Assembly: GCF_900696085.1 (NCBI RefSeq)
Contig: NZ_CAADFC020000011.1
Span: forward strand, 1-64,000
Origin: Bradyrhizobium ivorense
GTDB taxonomy: Bacteria; Pseudomonadota; Alphaproteobacteria; Rhizobiales; Xanthobacteraceae
Direction of reading: 5' to 3'
DNA length: 64,000 bases
Under the pieces are notes generated by a model. That model made no database searches. It was not told the DNA's origin and worked only from the letters and a program-made list of their open reading frames with translations. The stretch's first letter is position 1; each line of letters starts with the position of its first letter. Position numbers and translations under genes: made by a program. Positions 1 through 7,955 of this stretch are shown in pieces.

Positions 1-112
1 CGTTCCAAGGGCCGGAGCACAGCGGAGGACGCCGTTGAGGCGACTTTCTTGTCTCGCGAGGAATGGGCGCAGCCCAGGGGAAGAAAGTCGCAGCAACGGC
101 GTTGCGGCTCAG

Positions 113-265
113 ACGATCGAGGCGAAGCCGGTCTTCGGCCAGATCAAGCCATCAAAGAGGCCACGTGCGTCCGCGTGCTGAAGCGCAATCTCAAGGAGGA
201 GACTGGCCACTCTCGGTTCAACTGCTCAAGATGTTGGAACGATTCAGCGAAGAAAGAGAAACAAT
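113..265 (+). pseudogene. Transposase C-terminal remnant (IS1182/IS5-like)
   Basis: One frame reads TIEAKPVFGQIK, which resembles the VFGQIK motif near the C-terminus of DDE transposases of the IS1182/IS5 type. The following residues in other frames (LKRNLKEE, then GDWPLSVQLLKM) resemble the usual RxxLRGLxKVxGEW-ALxxxxHNLLKL tail. At least one frameshift is needed to read it through and no start or N-terminal part is present. The assignment rests on short motifs only. Confidence 0.35.
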
Positions 266-289
266 CAGCCGCAAAGGGCGGTATCGTCC

Positions 290-499
290 GTGACCGAACG
301 ATCGAGAGCGCGCAATGAGCCACCGCGCCGAGTGGGCCCGGCCGAGATTGCTGCAGCCTGGTGGAAGCGCACCGAAGAGGCAGATTTGCTTCTCGCTCTC
401 ATCACCTTGACCCCGCATTCAACGAACCAGGCGAACCTGTTCGACGAGGAAGGGGACGAAGGATCATCCCTCGCGTGTGGCGGCCGCGAGAATGGTTGA
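290..499 (+). pseudogene. Decayed DUF736 copy in the left repeat
   Basis: The frame reads VGPAEIAAAWWKRTEEA, then NQANLFDEEGDEG and a GRENG end. This matches the second half of the intact DUF736 protein encoded at 13704-14024 (VGRAEIGAAWSKRSEEG, IYANLFDDEGGEG, RKNGE). The N-terminal half is missing and the strand is opposite to that of the intact gene. It is a truncated, diverged remnant rather than a working gene. Confidence 0.65.
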
Positions 500-515
500 G
501 GCGGTTGCGTCAAGT

Positions 516-947
516 CTAGCCGGCTCGAACAGAAGGGTCTCCGCAAGCAAGCACAGTCAAGCGCGTCCACGTCGTGCCGCCTACGCAAAGCGCGCCGAGG
601 CAGGCGAAGGCCTCACGCCAGGCCAGCGACGGCACTGCGATCTGCGATAGCGCGAGCACAACATTGTAGCCGGCGATGGCAGCTGGAACAGCAAATATGG
701 TCGCGATCATGACGCGCAGGGCTACGGATCGGCTGGCAGCGAAGGTGGTCCCACCGACGGCAAATGTCAGCACGCCCGCGGCAATTGCGATGAGCAGCGC
801 GCCGATGACGCCGGCGCCGCCATGGAACGCTATCATCCCGCAATTGAGTGCGACGAAGAACGGCAAGGCATACACTGCCAGCGCGAAAACTGCCCAGCAG
901 AACAAACCGATGCCGAGTGCGTTGAGAACAAGCCCAAGGGCGGGCAT
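516..947 (-). CDS. Conserved small integral membrane protein
   Basis: The 143-residue product is strongly hydrophobic with four or five probable membrane segments. It resembles a conserved hypothetical membrane protein found beside DUF736/DUF932/ParB modules in rhizobia; I do not know its function. The start at 947 is preferred because a GGAG ribosome binding site lies just upstream; an earlier ATG at 983 would add 12 mostly polar residues. The last 49 codons lie inside the direct repeat, so a truncated second copy of the C-terminus exists at 14626-14767. Nothing in the sequence suggests a substrate or catalytic role. Confidence 0.7.
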   Translation of the reverse strand: MPALGLVLNALGIGLFCWAVFALAVYALPFFVALNCGMIAFHGGAGVIGALLIAIAAGVLTFAVGGTTFAASRSVALRVMIATIFAVPAAIAGYNVVLALSQIAVPSLAWREAFACLGALCVGGTTWTRLTVLACGDPSVRAG

Positions 948-1086
948 GGTGGCGGCTCCATTGCATGGATTTGCAAGTCGCACCTTCCACCACCACCACG
1001 GCGCGACTTCGGATATAAGGTCTGAACGAGGCGGAGTTGCGGCTTATACAACTCCGCTCTGAAGGTTGGGGGCGAGATGACGGCGC

Positions 1087-2010
1087 TCACGCGCCGCCGA
1101 ATCTCCAAACGGGGATGCCGAAACGCCTCGCCTTGTCGGCGAGGTTGTCCTGGATCCCTGTACCCGGAAAGTGCATGACGCCGATCGGCAGGAGTTCGAG
1201 CATGACGTCATTGCGCTTGAAGGGGGCCGCCTTGGCATGCTTTGTCCAATCGGGCTTGAAGGCGATCTGGGGCACCTTGCGGGTGGTCGCCCATTTGGAG
1301 GCGATCAATTCGGCGCCTTTGGGCGAGCCGCCATGGAGCAGGACCATGTCGGGATGCTTGGCGTGAACCTTGTCGAGGCGATCCCAGATGAGGCGGTGGT
1401 CGTTGAAGTCTAGCCCGCCGGTGAGTGCGATCTTCACTCCTGGCGGCAACATGACCTCGGTCTCGGAACGACGCTTGGCGGCGATGAAGTCGCGGGAGTC
1501 GATCATCGCCGCGGTGAGCGTGCGGTGGTTGACCAGCGAGCCCGACCGGGGACGCCAGAACGAGCCGGTGTAGACCTCGAATCGTTCGATCGCCTGATCG
1601 CGAAAGATTTCCAAGCAATTTCGACGCTCGATCAGCGTGATGCCCTCGGCCGTCAGGCGCTCAAGCTCGACCGATCGCACCTCCGACCCGTTCTGCTCCC
1701 GTTGGCTCTTGCGCTGGCCTTGTTCATTGTCGTCGAGTTGGCGTTCGATGCGGTCGACGGCACGATGGAACAGGTTCACAGTCGACCAAAGGAGCTCGTT
1801 GAGGTCCGGCTCAAGCCGCGTATCGCTCAGCGTGGCGACCAAGGCGTCGAACATATCGACGATGGCACCGGCGATCATCCTCGCCTCGGGAAGTGGTCTT
1901 GGATCTGGCTGGTCGTCGAAGGGACGATAGCCGAAGAGCTGCAATTCGCTCAGGACGTGGTCGGTCGAAGACGTGGCCTGCGCCGGTTCGATGTCGTCGT
2001 GGTCGGTCAT
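1087..2010 (-). CDS. DUF2493 domain protein (SLOG-like fold)
   Basis: The 307-residue product has an acidic N-terminal half with helical segments (about residues 45-150) and a C-terminal DUF2493 domain. The latter holds VKIALTGGLDFNDHRLIWDRL and, about 25 residues on, LLHGGSPKGAELIASKWA; the GG-x-D-F and HGG-x-x-GA motifs are typical of the Rossmann-like SLOG superfamily, thought to bind nucleotides or nucleotide-derived ligands. The family accompanies Toprim, ParB and DUF932 genes on alphaproteobacterial plasmids and ICEs; its biochemical role is unknown. A decayed second copy lies at about 33765-34065. Confidence 0.85.
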   Translation of the reverse strand: MTDHDDIEPAQATSSTDHVLSELQLFGYRPFDDQPDPRPLPEARMIAGAIVDMFDALVATLSDTRLEPDLNELLWSTVNLFHRAVDRIERQLDDNEQGQRKSQREQNGSEVRSVELERLTAEGITLIERRNCLEIFRDQAIERFEVYTGSFWRPRSGSLVNHRTLTAAMIDSRDFIAAKRRSETEVMLPPGVKIALTGGLDFNDHRLIWDRLDKVHAKHPDMVLLHGGSPKGAELIASKWATTRKVPQIAFKPDWTKHAKAAPFKRNDVMLELLPIGVMHFPGTGIQDNLADKARRFGIPVWRFGGA

Positions 2011-2033
2011 GGGAAGAGGTCCTTTGCCGGATT

Positions 2034-2052
2034 GGCCGCGCCCATCGCGGCC
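2034..2052. repeat. Perfect 7-bp-arm hairpin in the DUF2493 leader
   Basis: Arms ggccgcg (2034-2040) and cgcggcc (2046-2052) enclose cccat. It lies about 25 bases upstream of the DUF2493 start, so it could affect translation or act as an operator. It is unlike the shared leader hairpins of the neighbouring genes. Confidence 0.45.
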
Positions 2053-2174
2053 TTCGTGGCGATCACTCAGACGGCGGGCGGAACGGGCCAGAACCCGGAG
2101 CGGCTTGTCCGCCGAAGCCCGGTAGGGCGTAGGCGGAAGCGGAGGGCCGAAGCGGCAGCGGAGGATGGCGGAGG

Positions 2175-2260
2175 CCGGCTATTTTGCTTCGCGATGCAAA
2201 GCGCGCTGGTCGGATCGCCAGCGTTCTTCTCATTGCCTGCGCGCGGCGGAAAATAGCCGG
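2175..2260. repeat. Inverted repeat between the DUF2493 and Toprim genes
   Basis: Perfect 11-bp arms ccggctatttt (2175-2185) and aaaatagccgg (2250-2260) enclose 64 bases. This is in the 336-bp gap downstream of the Toprim gene and upstream of DUF2493. It may be a processing or termination structure; no gene was seen in the gap. Confidence 0.4.
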
Positions 2261-2346
2261 ACGCAGCTATTGCCGGCCCGAACCGCTTGCCGTCCGATCG
2301 CCCTCCAGAAGGCCGTGGTCGCGTGCTCTTCCGGCATTGGACCAAT

Positions 2347-3450
2347 CTACGACCGATCCAGCGCGGTCGATCGAACGATAGCGGCTTTTTCCTCGGCCAG
2401 CGGGGGCGAATGCAGGAAGCGAGCGACGTCTTCTGGTACGAGCTGAAGCAGCAACGCTGCTCGGAGCGCTTCAGGGCCGAAGATATGCAGATCTTCATTG
2501 AAGTCGCCCAGCCGAGGCGACAGCGCGATCGCTTCAACGCCGGCATCTTCCGCGCGCTGGGTAAGGTTAGCCTGTACGGCATCTCCGGCGGCATCGGCGT
2601 CGCGGGCGATGTAGAGTCGACGTAGCCCAGATGGCAGCAACATGGCTGAGAGGTGATTGGCCGACAGCGCCGCTGTCATCGGCAAGGTCGGCAGAACGTA
2701 ACGCAGCGACAGCATGGTCTCGATGCCCTCGCCGGCAGCGAGCACGTCGTCCACCAGGCCGAAACGAACGGCATTGCCGAGCAGGTCGCCCATGGCCCGT
2801 CGTGGCGTGTCGACAGGAGCCTTGCCGAGCCGGACACGATCAAAGCCGTCTGGATCGAGCCAGGTGCGATGCACACCGGAGATCCGCCCAATGAGGTCCG
2901 TGACGCAGGCGATCATCGCTGGCCATGTTTCGGTCGGCAAATGCTCGTCCGGTCGATAGTAGCAACGCGGGTGGAAGCGCAAGCTGCCGCCATGGTGGAT
3001 GCGGGCGATTCCGCGACGCTGCAAATAATCTTCAACCACAGTCCCGTCGATTGGGCTGGACATGGCGAAAAGGCGACGGGCTGCTTCCTGCGATCCGGCC
3101 GGCACGGCTGGACCCACCAGTTCCTGAGCAGGTTGCCGCTCGGAACGAGGTAGCTTCAGAAAGCGTCGCGCCTCCTCGGCCGCCTCGCGAAAGTCTCGCA
3201 AGGCCAGACTTTCGCGGATGACGTCGAGGAGGTCACCATGTTGTCCGGTCGCGGCATCGGTCCACTTGCCGGCGGGACCCTTCGGCGATTCCTGGAGCCG
3301 TACGAACAACGAACGGCCCGGCGTGTTGTGGACGTCGCCGACCACCCAGTACCGTCCGGCCCGCCTACCATTGGAGAGATAGTGCCGGCATACCGCCTCG
3401 GCCTCGCGCGCGAGGCGGCGTGCCAATTCGGAGGCGTCGCGGGGCATCAC
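2347..3450 (-). CDS. Toprim domain primase-like protein
   Basis: The 367-residue product has an N-terminal region (WTDAATGQHGDLLDVI) like the zinc-less primase-type domain of plasmid and phage Toprim proteins. A C-terminal Toprim domain contains VLAAGEGIETMLSL (the conserved Glu) and YIARDADAAG (the DxD metal site). Such proteins are thought to prime replication of mobile DNA. Its ATG start overlaps the stop of the upstream helicase gene by four bases, so the two are probably translationally coupled and form one operon. The pairing with a DarB-like protein and ParB supports a role in replication or maintenance of an ICE or plasmid. Confidence 0.85.
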   Translation of the reverse strand: MMPRDASELARRLAREAEAVCRHYLSNGRRAGRYWVVGDVHNTPGRSLFVRLQESPKGPAGKWTDAATGQHGDLLDVIRESLALRDFREAAEEARRFLKLPRSERQPAQELVGPAVPAGSQEAARRLFAMSSPIDGTVVEDYLQRRGIARIHHGGSLRFHPRCYYRPDEHLPTETWPAMIACVTDLIGRISGVHRTWLDPDGFDRVRLGKAPVDTPRRAMGDLLGNAVRFGLVDDVLAAGEGIETMLSLRYVLPTLPMTAALSANHLSAMLLPSGLRRLYIARDADAAGDAVQANLTQRAEDAGVEAIALSPRLGDFNEDLHIFGPEALRAALLLQLVPEDVARFLHSPPLAEEKAAIVRSTALDRS

Positions 3451-6400
3451 GCGGCCTCCCGTCCACCAACGCGCGCGACCGGGTAGCTGTCGAGCACCTT
3501 CGCCAGGACCTCCACGCCGCTTGGGTCCGTGGGCACGAACATGCGGAGCTTCCAGGAGATAATCTCCGCGAACAGACCATAAGCCCGCAGGCGATCGCGC
3601 ATGGTGTCGCTGAATCCCGACAGTTCGATGCGGGTTGCACCCATCAATCGGACACGGCGGAGCTGGAGGTCTTCGGCAAGATCGACGATGATCCGTCCCT
3701 CCATCAGCGCGACAAAGGCAGCGTCCGGCGTCAACGTGGGAGCATCCGCGGCAAGGACGTTCGCGACCCAGACGGCGGAGACCTTGCGGCCGATGATGCG
3801 TTCGCCCGCGTCGGTCTGGAGCCGATAAACTCGGCTTGATTCATTGGGCAGCCGCTTCCAGATGGGTAACAGCAAGCCGGCCACGACGTGGATCGTACTC
3901 TGCGTGAACTCGGGTAGCTCGGCGAGCTCCGCCAGCCAGGCCGCGGTAAAGCATTCGCGATCCGATTCGGCCCAATGGCTTTCCGCCATCATGTTGAGGG
4001 AGACGCTGTGCTGCTCCATCGGCCGTATCAGGCGGATGCGCCGCTCGATCTCGCCGTCGTCGAGCATGAAACTTGGGGCCGGGAGCTGCACGGCCGCACG
4101 GCTCGAGCGTTCATTGAGCAACAGGATCGCGCGATGATCGGAAAGCCGAGCCAGAGCCTCATCGAGACTTAAGGGATGATTGCGCTGGCGCTGGGTCAGC
4201 GTAAGCAGGCGGGTCTGCGCCCCGGTGCCGGGATGGGTGTAGATCGTCCGCCGGTCGCAGACGACAAAGCTATCGGCGCGGAGCGTTTCCAGCCCAATGT
4301 CATAGGTGCCGGAGGCAATCGCGCCCTCGATCCGAGCGGTCAAGAGCTGTTCGAAGACGGTGAACAGAACGTTCTGTAAGTCGATGGTGAGCGCCAGCAA
4401 ACGATTGAGGAAGGTCGTGATCGGCGGCAGGTCGTCCCTCAGCCCATTGGCATCAGTCAGTTGCAGGCCGGTCGCATCCTCGAACCACTCGAGCGAGCAG
4501 CCGTCGACCTTGCCGCGAACGAGCAAGGTGTAGAGTTGGCGCAAGGCATCACGCCCGTACCGGCTTTCGAGATTGTCCTCCGGCCGGAACAGGCCCTGCC
4601 CTCCCGTGCCGCCCGCGTCGGAGAACACGAGGACGCGCTTGACGTCATCCATGAAGGCCGAGGTTTCCGCGAGGTTCGCCGAGCCCGCTCGGCTCTCGAC
4701 CACCAATCGGTCGTGCTGGCGGACGATGCGGCGCGAACGGCCGGTCACTTCGGCGACCATGTCGGTGCCGAAACGCTGGATGACCTGATCCAACGCCCCA
4801 GGAACAGGCGGCAGCGAGGCAAGCTTTTCGATCAAGCGGTCGCGGCGCAAGACAGCCTCCCGGCTCTCGACCGGCTGGCCGTCGCGATAGACAGGCCGCG
4901 AGCAGAGGTTGCCCTCTGAATCAGTGAAGGGCTCATAGAGCTGCGCCGGGAAGGAATGGGCGAGATAGTCGAGGACATACTCGCGAGGCGTAATGTCGAC
5001 CTGGACATCGCCCCAGTCTTCGGTCGGAATCTCGGCCAACCGACGCTCCATCAGCGCTTCGCCCGTTGAGACGATCTGAATCACCGCGGCATGGCCGGCG
5101 TCGAGATCACGCTCGATCGATCGGATCAGCGAAGGCGTCTTCATCGAGGTCAGCAGATGCCCGAAGAAGCGCTGCTTGGCGCTTTCGAAGGCGGATCGCG
5201 CCGCCGATTTGGCCTGCCCGTTCAGCGTTCCGGTTTCGCCGGTGATGTTGGCGGCCCGCATCGCCGCGTCGAGGTTGTTATGGATGATGCTGAACGCGTC
5301 AGCATAGGCGTCGTAGATGCGAACCTGCTCGGACGTAAGCTGGTGCTCGACGAGCTCGTACTCGACCCCCTCATAGGACAATGAGCGGGCGGCGTAGAGA
5401 CCGAGCGCCTTTAGATCACGGGCCAGGACCTCCATGGCCGCCACCCCACCCTGCTCGATTGCCTCGACGAACTCGGCGCGCGTGACGAACGGGAAGTCGG
5501 CGCCGCCCCAAAGCCCGAGGCGTTGGGCATAAGCGAGGTTGTGCACCGTGGTGGCGCCCGTCGCCGACACATAGACCACCCGAGCATTCGGCAAGGCGTG
5601 CTGGAGCCTCAGGCCCGCGCGCCCCTGCTGAGAGGCCGCCTGGTCGCCGCGCTCGCCCTTGCCCCCGACCGCATTCTGCATGGCGTGGCTCTCGTCGAAG
5701 ACGATCACTCCGTCGAAGTCGGAGCCCAACCATTCAACGATCTGCCTGACACGCGAAAGCTTCTCGCCACGCTCGTCGGTGCGTAGCGTGGCATAGGTTG
5801 TAAATAGGATGCCCTCCGAAAGCCGGATCGCCGTGCCCTGGCTAAACCGGGACAGCGGCGTCACCAGCAGGCGCTCCATGCCCAGCGCCGACCAGTCGCG
5901 CTGGGCATCTTCGATCAGCTTGTCGGATTTGCTGATCCAGACCGCACGGCGGCGGCCCTTGAGCCAATTGTCGAGCAAGATTCCGCCGACCTGACGTCCC
6001 TTGCCCGCGCCGGTGCCATCGCCCAAGAACCAGCCACGGCGAAAGCGGATGGCGTTCTGTGCGTCCTCGCACGCGGCGGCCACAACATCAAAGGTCGGAT
6101 CGACCGTCCAGGAGCCTGCCAGGAACTCGGAATGTGCACCGCCGGCATAAATGACGCTCTCGAGCTGAGCGTCCGACAGAAGTCCATCTGTCACCACACG
6201 CGACGGCAGGTGCGGACGGTAGGTCGGCTTCGGTGGCGCGACGGATGCCATCGCCGCGGACTGCACGAGTTTGGTCGGATGTGGATGCGATCCGGGAATC
6301 CGGATCGACTGCAATTCGTACTCCTCATAAAGCGCATCGGTCAGTCGGGCTCCTTCCGGCGGTGACCATTCGACTGTCTCGTAGTTGAGCTCTACGCCTC

Positions 6401-7529
6401 TTGGTCTCGCGCTTTCAGACGTGGATGATTGACACGGTGCAGCGGCGGCGGTCGATCTCGCCTTCGCTGGACGACGACGCATAAGGTCGACCGCAGCCGG
6501 CGTAGTGACGAGGGGTAGCCTCGAAGGCACATGCTGGGCCACCCAGTCAAATAAGGTCGCGACATCGCTCGCGATGCCCGGTGAAGAGGGAAAGACTTTC
6601 GGATCAGCCGCAGGCAGCTTGTCGATCACAAGCAGCCTTGTGTCCGTTTGTGTCCCGTGCTTGGCGTAGACGGCGCCGTCAATGGCGGCAGAAAACGCAA
6701 CCCGCCCGCGTTCCTGGAGACGAACAAAGGCTTCCGTCCATGCCGGATTATCCGGCGCAAGGGTCTTGCCAACGATGGCGACAAGACGCCCGCCGTCGCA
6801 AAGGCGCGCCAAGGCCGAGGTGATGTGCCGAAGAGCTGCGTCCGGCATCGATCGTTCGACATTCGCCACAGCCGAGAACGGCGGGTTCATCAAGACGACG
6901 CTCGGGGCGACACTCGCCTCAAGGTGATCATCGATCTGGGCGGCGTCGAAGCTTGTGACCTTAACGTCGGTGAACAGCTGATCGAGCAATGTCGCGCGGT
7001 CCTCGGCCAACTCGTTCAACACCAGGGCTCCGCCCGAAAGCTCAGCAAAGATAGCAAGCAAGCCTGTCCCTGCAGAGGGCTCGAGAACGCGATCGGCAGG
7101 CGTAACGCCCGCCGCCGCAGATGCAACAAGGCCGAGCGGAATCGGCGTCGATAATTGTTGAAGTGCCTGGCTATCCTCGGAACGCCGCGTATGGGTCGGC
7201 AGACGGTTCGCGATCCTTGCGAGCATCGGCAGCATGGCGGCCGTCGAACCCACCTTGGCGCGCATGGCCGGGCCGAACTTGCGAAGGAAGAGAACGGTCG
7301 CCGCCTCGCAGGCGTCATAGGCGGTCTTCCAATTCCAGGCGCCGGCCGCGTCCGAGGCGGCGAAGGCAGCCTCCATGGCGCTGCGCACGACAGCGGCATC
7401 GATGCGACGACCGCGTTCGAGCTCGGTCAAGAGCTGCCGTGCGGCGCGGAGAGCGGCAGAGGTGAGACTTGCAGCGGCACGCATCGAGAGCGGCGCGGCG
7501 GCGGCGCCGCCGGTGAGAGATTCGGTCAT
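3447..7529 (-). CDS. Strawberry-notch/DarB-like methyltransferase-helicase
   Basis: The 1360-residue product joins an N-terminal adenine-methyltransferase-like domain to an SF2 helicase. The first has a SAM motif, EPSAGTG (about 150-156), and the catalytic NPPF (about 215-218). The helicase has Walker A GDGTGAGKGR (about 503-512) and DESH (about 612-615), followed by a strawberry-notch C-terminal region. This layout resembles phage P1 DarB, which protects incoming DNA from type I restriction, and related giant proteins of plasmids and ICEs. An antirestriction or DNA-processing role during transfer is inferred. The gene is intact, starts at ATG 7529 behind a long structured leader, and overlaps the next gene by four bases. 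Confidence 0.88.
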   Translation of the reverse strand: MTESLTGGAAAAPLSMRAAASLTSAALRAARQLLTELERGRRIDAAVVRSAMEAAFAASDAAGAWNWKTAYDACEAATVLFLRKFGPAMRAKVGSTAAMLPMLARIANRLPTHTRRSEDSQALQQLSTPIPLGLVASAAAGVTPADRVLEPSAGTGLLAIFAELSGGALVLNELAEDRATLLDQLFTDVKVTSFDAAQIDDHLEASVAPSVVLMNPPFSAVANVERSMPDAALRHITSALARLCDGGRLVAIVGKTLAPDNPAWTEAFVRLQERGRVAFSAAIDGAVYAKHGTQTDTRLLVIDKLPAADPKVFPSSPGIASDVATLFDWVAQHVPSRLPLVTTPAAVDLMRRRPAKARSTAAAAPCQSSTSESARPRGVELNYETVEWSPPEGARLTDALYEEYELQSIRIPGSHPHPTKLVQSAAMASVAPPKPTYRPHLPSRVVTDGLLSDAQLESVIYAGGAHSEFLAGSWTVDPTFDVVAAACEDAQNAIRFRRGWFLGDGTGAGKGRQVGGILLDNWLKGRRRAVWISKSDKLIEDAQRDWSALGMERLLVTPLSRFSQGTAIRLSEGILFTTYATLRTDERGEKLSRVRQIVEWLGSDFDGVIVFDESHAMQNAVGGKGERGDQAASQQGRAGLRLQHALPNARVVYVSATGATTVHNLAYAQRLGLWGGADFPFVTRAEFVEAIEQGGVAAMEVLARDLKALGLYAARSLSYEGVEYELVEHQLTSEQVRIYDAYADAFSIIHNNLDAAMRAANITGETGTLNGQAKSAARSAFESAKQRFFGHLLTSMKTPSLIRSIERDLDAGHAAVIQIVSTGEALMERRLAEIPTEDWGDVQVDITPREYVLDYLAHSFPAQLYEPFTDSEGNLCSRPVYRDGQPVESREAVLRRDRLIEKLASLPPVPGALDQVIQRFGTDMVAEVTGRSRRIVRQHDRLVVESRAGSANLAETSAFMDDVKRVLVFSDAGGTGGQGLFRPEDNLESRYGRDALRQLYTLLVRGKVDGCSLEWFEDATGLQLTDANGLRDDLPPITTFLNRLLALTIDLQNVLFTVFEQLLTARIEGAIASGTYDIGLETLRADSFVVCDRRTIYTHPGTGAQTRLLTLTQRQRNHPLSLDEALARLSDHRAILLLNERSSRAAVQLPAPSFMLDDGEIERRIRLIRPMEQHSVSLNMMAESHWAESDRECFTAAWLAELAELPEFTQSTIHVVAGLLLPIWKRLPNESSRVYRLQTDAGERIIGRKVSAVWVANVLAADAPTLTPDAAFVALMEGRIIVDLAEDLQLRRVRLMGATRIELSGFSDTMRDRLRAYGLFAEIISWKLRMFVPTDPSGVEVLAKVLDSYPVARVGGREAA

Positions 7530-7554
7530 GGTAGGATGTCTTTCGGAGAGCGGG

Positions 7555-7627
7555 AACGGGTCGAGCCGGCTGGCGCTCTCTCTGGACCGTGCCGGCTCAA
7601 ACCCGTCCCGCCCGCTCTTTGCCTCTC
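7555..7627 (-). promoter_or_regulatory. Shared structured 5' leader, copy A (helicase gene)
   Basis: Inverted arms aacgggtcgagccggc (7555-7570) and gccggctcaaacccgt (7591-7606) form a long stem with a loop rich in gagaga on the transcript. On the 5' side of the transcript lies a gagaggcaaagagc block (7614-7627). The same two-part arrangement precedes parB and the DUF932 gene with compensating base changes. It may be an RNA regulator or a protein-binding palindrome. Confidence 0.6.
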
Positions 7628-7874
7628 AGGAGGCGGCCGCGCGCCCTCACGCCGCGCCACCACATTCGGCCGGCGACAAGACGAAATGCAGTGCCGGGCA
7701 CGGCGTGGAGGGCCCCGCCGGTCTCACCGCGTGACCTGAGCGATGAACGCCTCGAGGAGATCGTTCGTGGACTTGCCGAGGATCTGATCGGCCGAGATTA
7801 CAACGACCGCGCCGCCAAACCGTCGGCAAGCATCGGCAAACAAGCAAAGGAGGAAACGGCCGCTGAAGGCAGAA

Positions 7875-7893
7875 GCCCGGCATGAAGCCGGGC
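7875..7893 (-). terminator. Hairpin downstream of parB
   Basis: Arms gcccggc (7875-7881) and gccgggc (7887-7893) enclose atgaa, about 60 bases past the parB stop. On the minus strand it is followed by ttct, so it is a modest terminator. The rest of the 426-bp gap 7530-7955 holds the leader described above and no gene I can support. Confidence 0.45.
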
Positions 7894-7955
7894 GCGAGAT
7901 GAGACGTTGCGATGGAAAGTGTGCGGGACGGCCGGAGCCGTCCCGCGATAAGGCG

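Larger units (their letters stand above)
1..657. repeat. Left copy of a 657-bp direct repeat
   Basis: Bases 1-657 recur at 14111-14767 in the same orientation at a constant offset of 14110; I saw no mismatch in the stretches compared. The match ends after the shared cgcgagc at 651-657. The window starts inside or at the edge of the repeat, so its left limit is unknown. The copy holds a transposase remnant, a DUF736 remnant and the 3' end of the membrane-protein gene on the minus strand. Confidence 0.93.
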
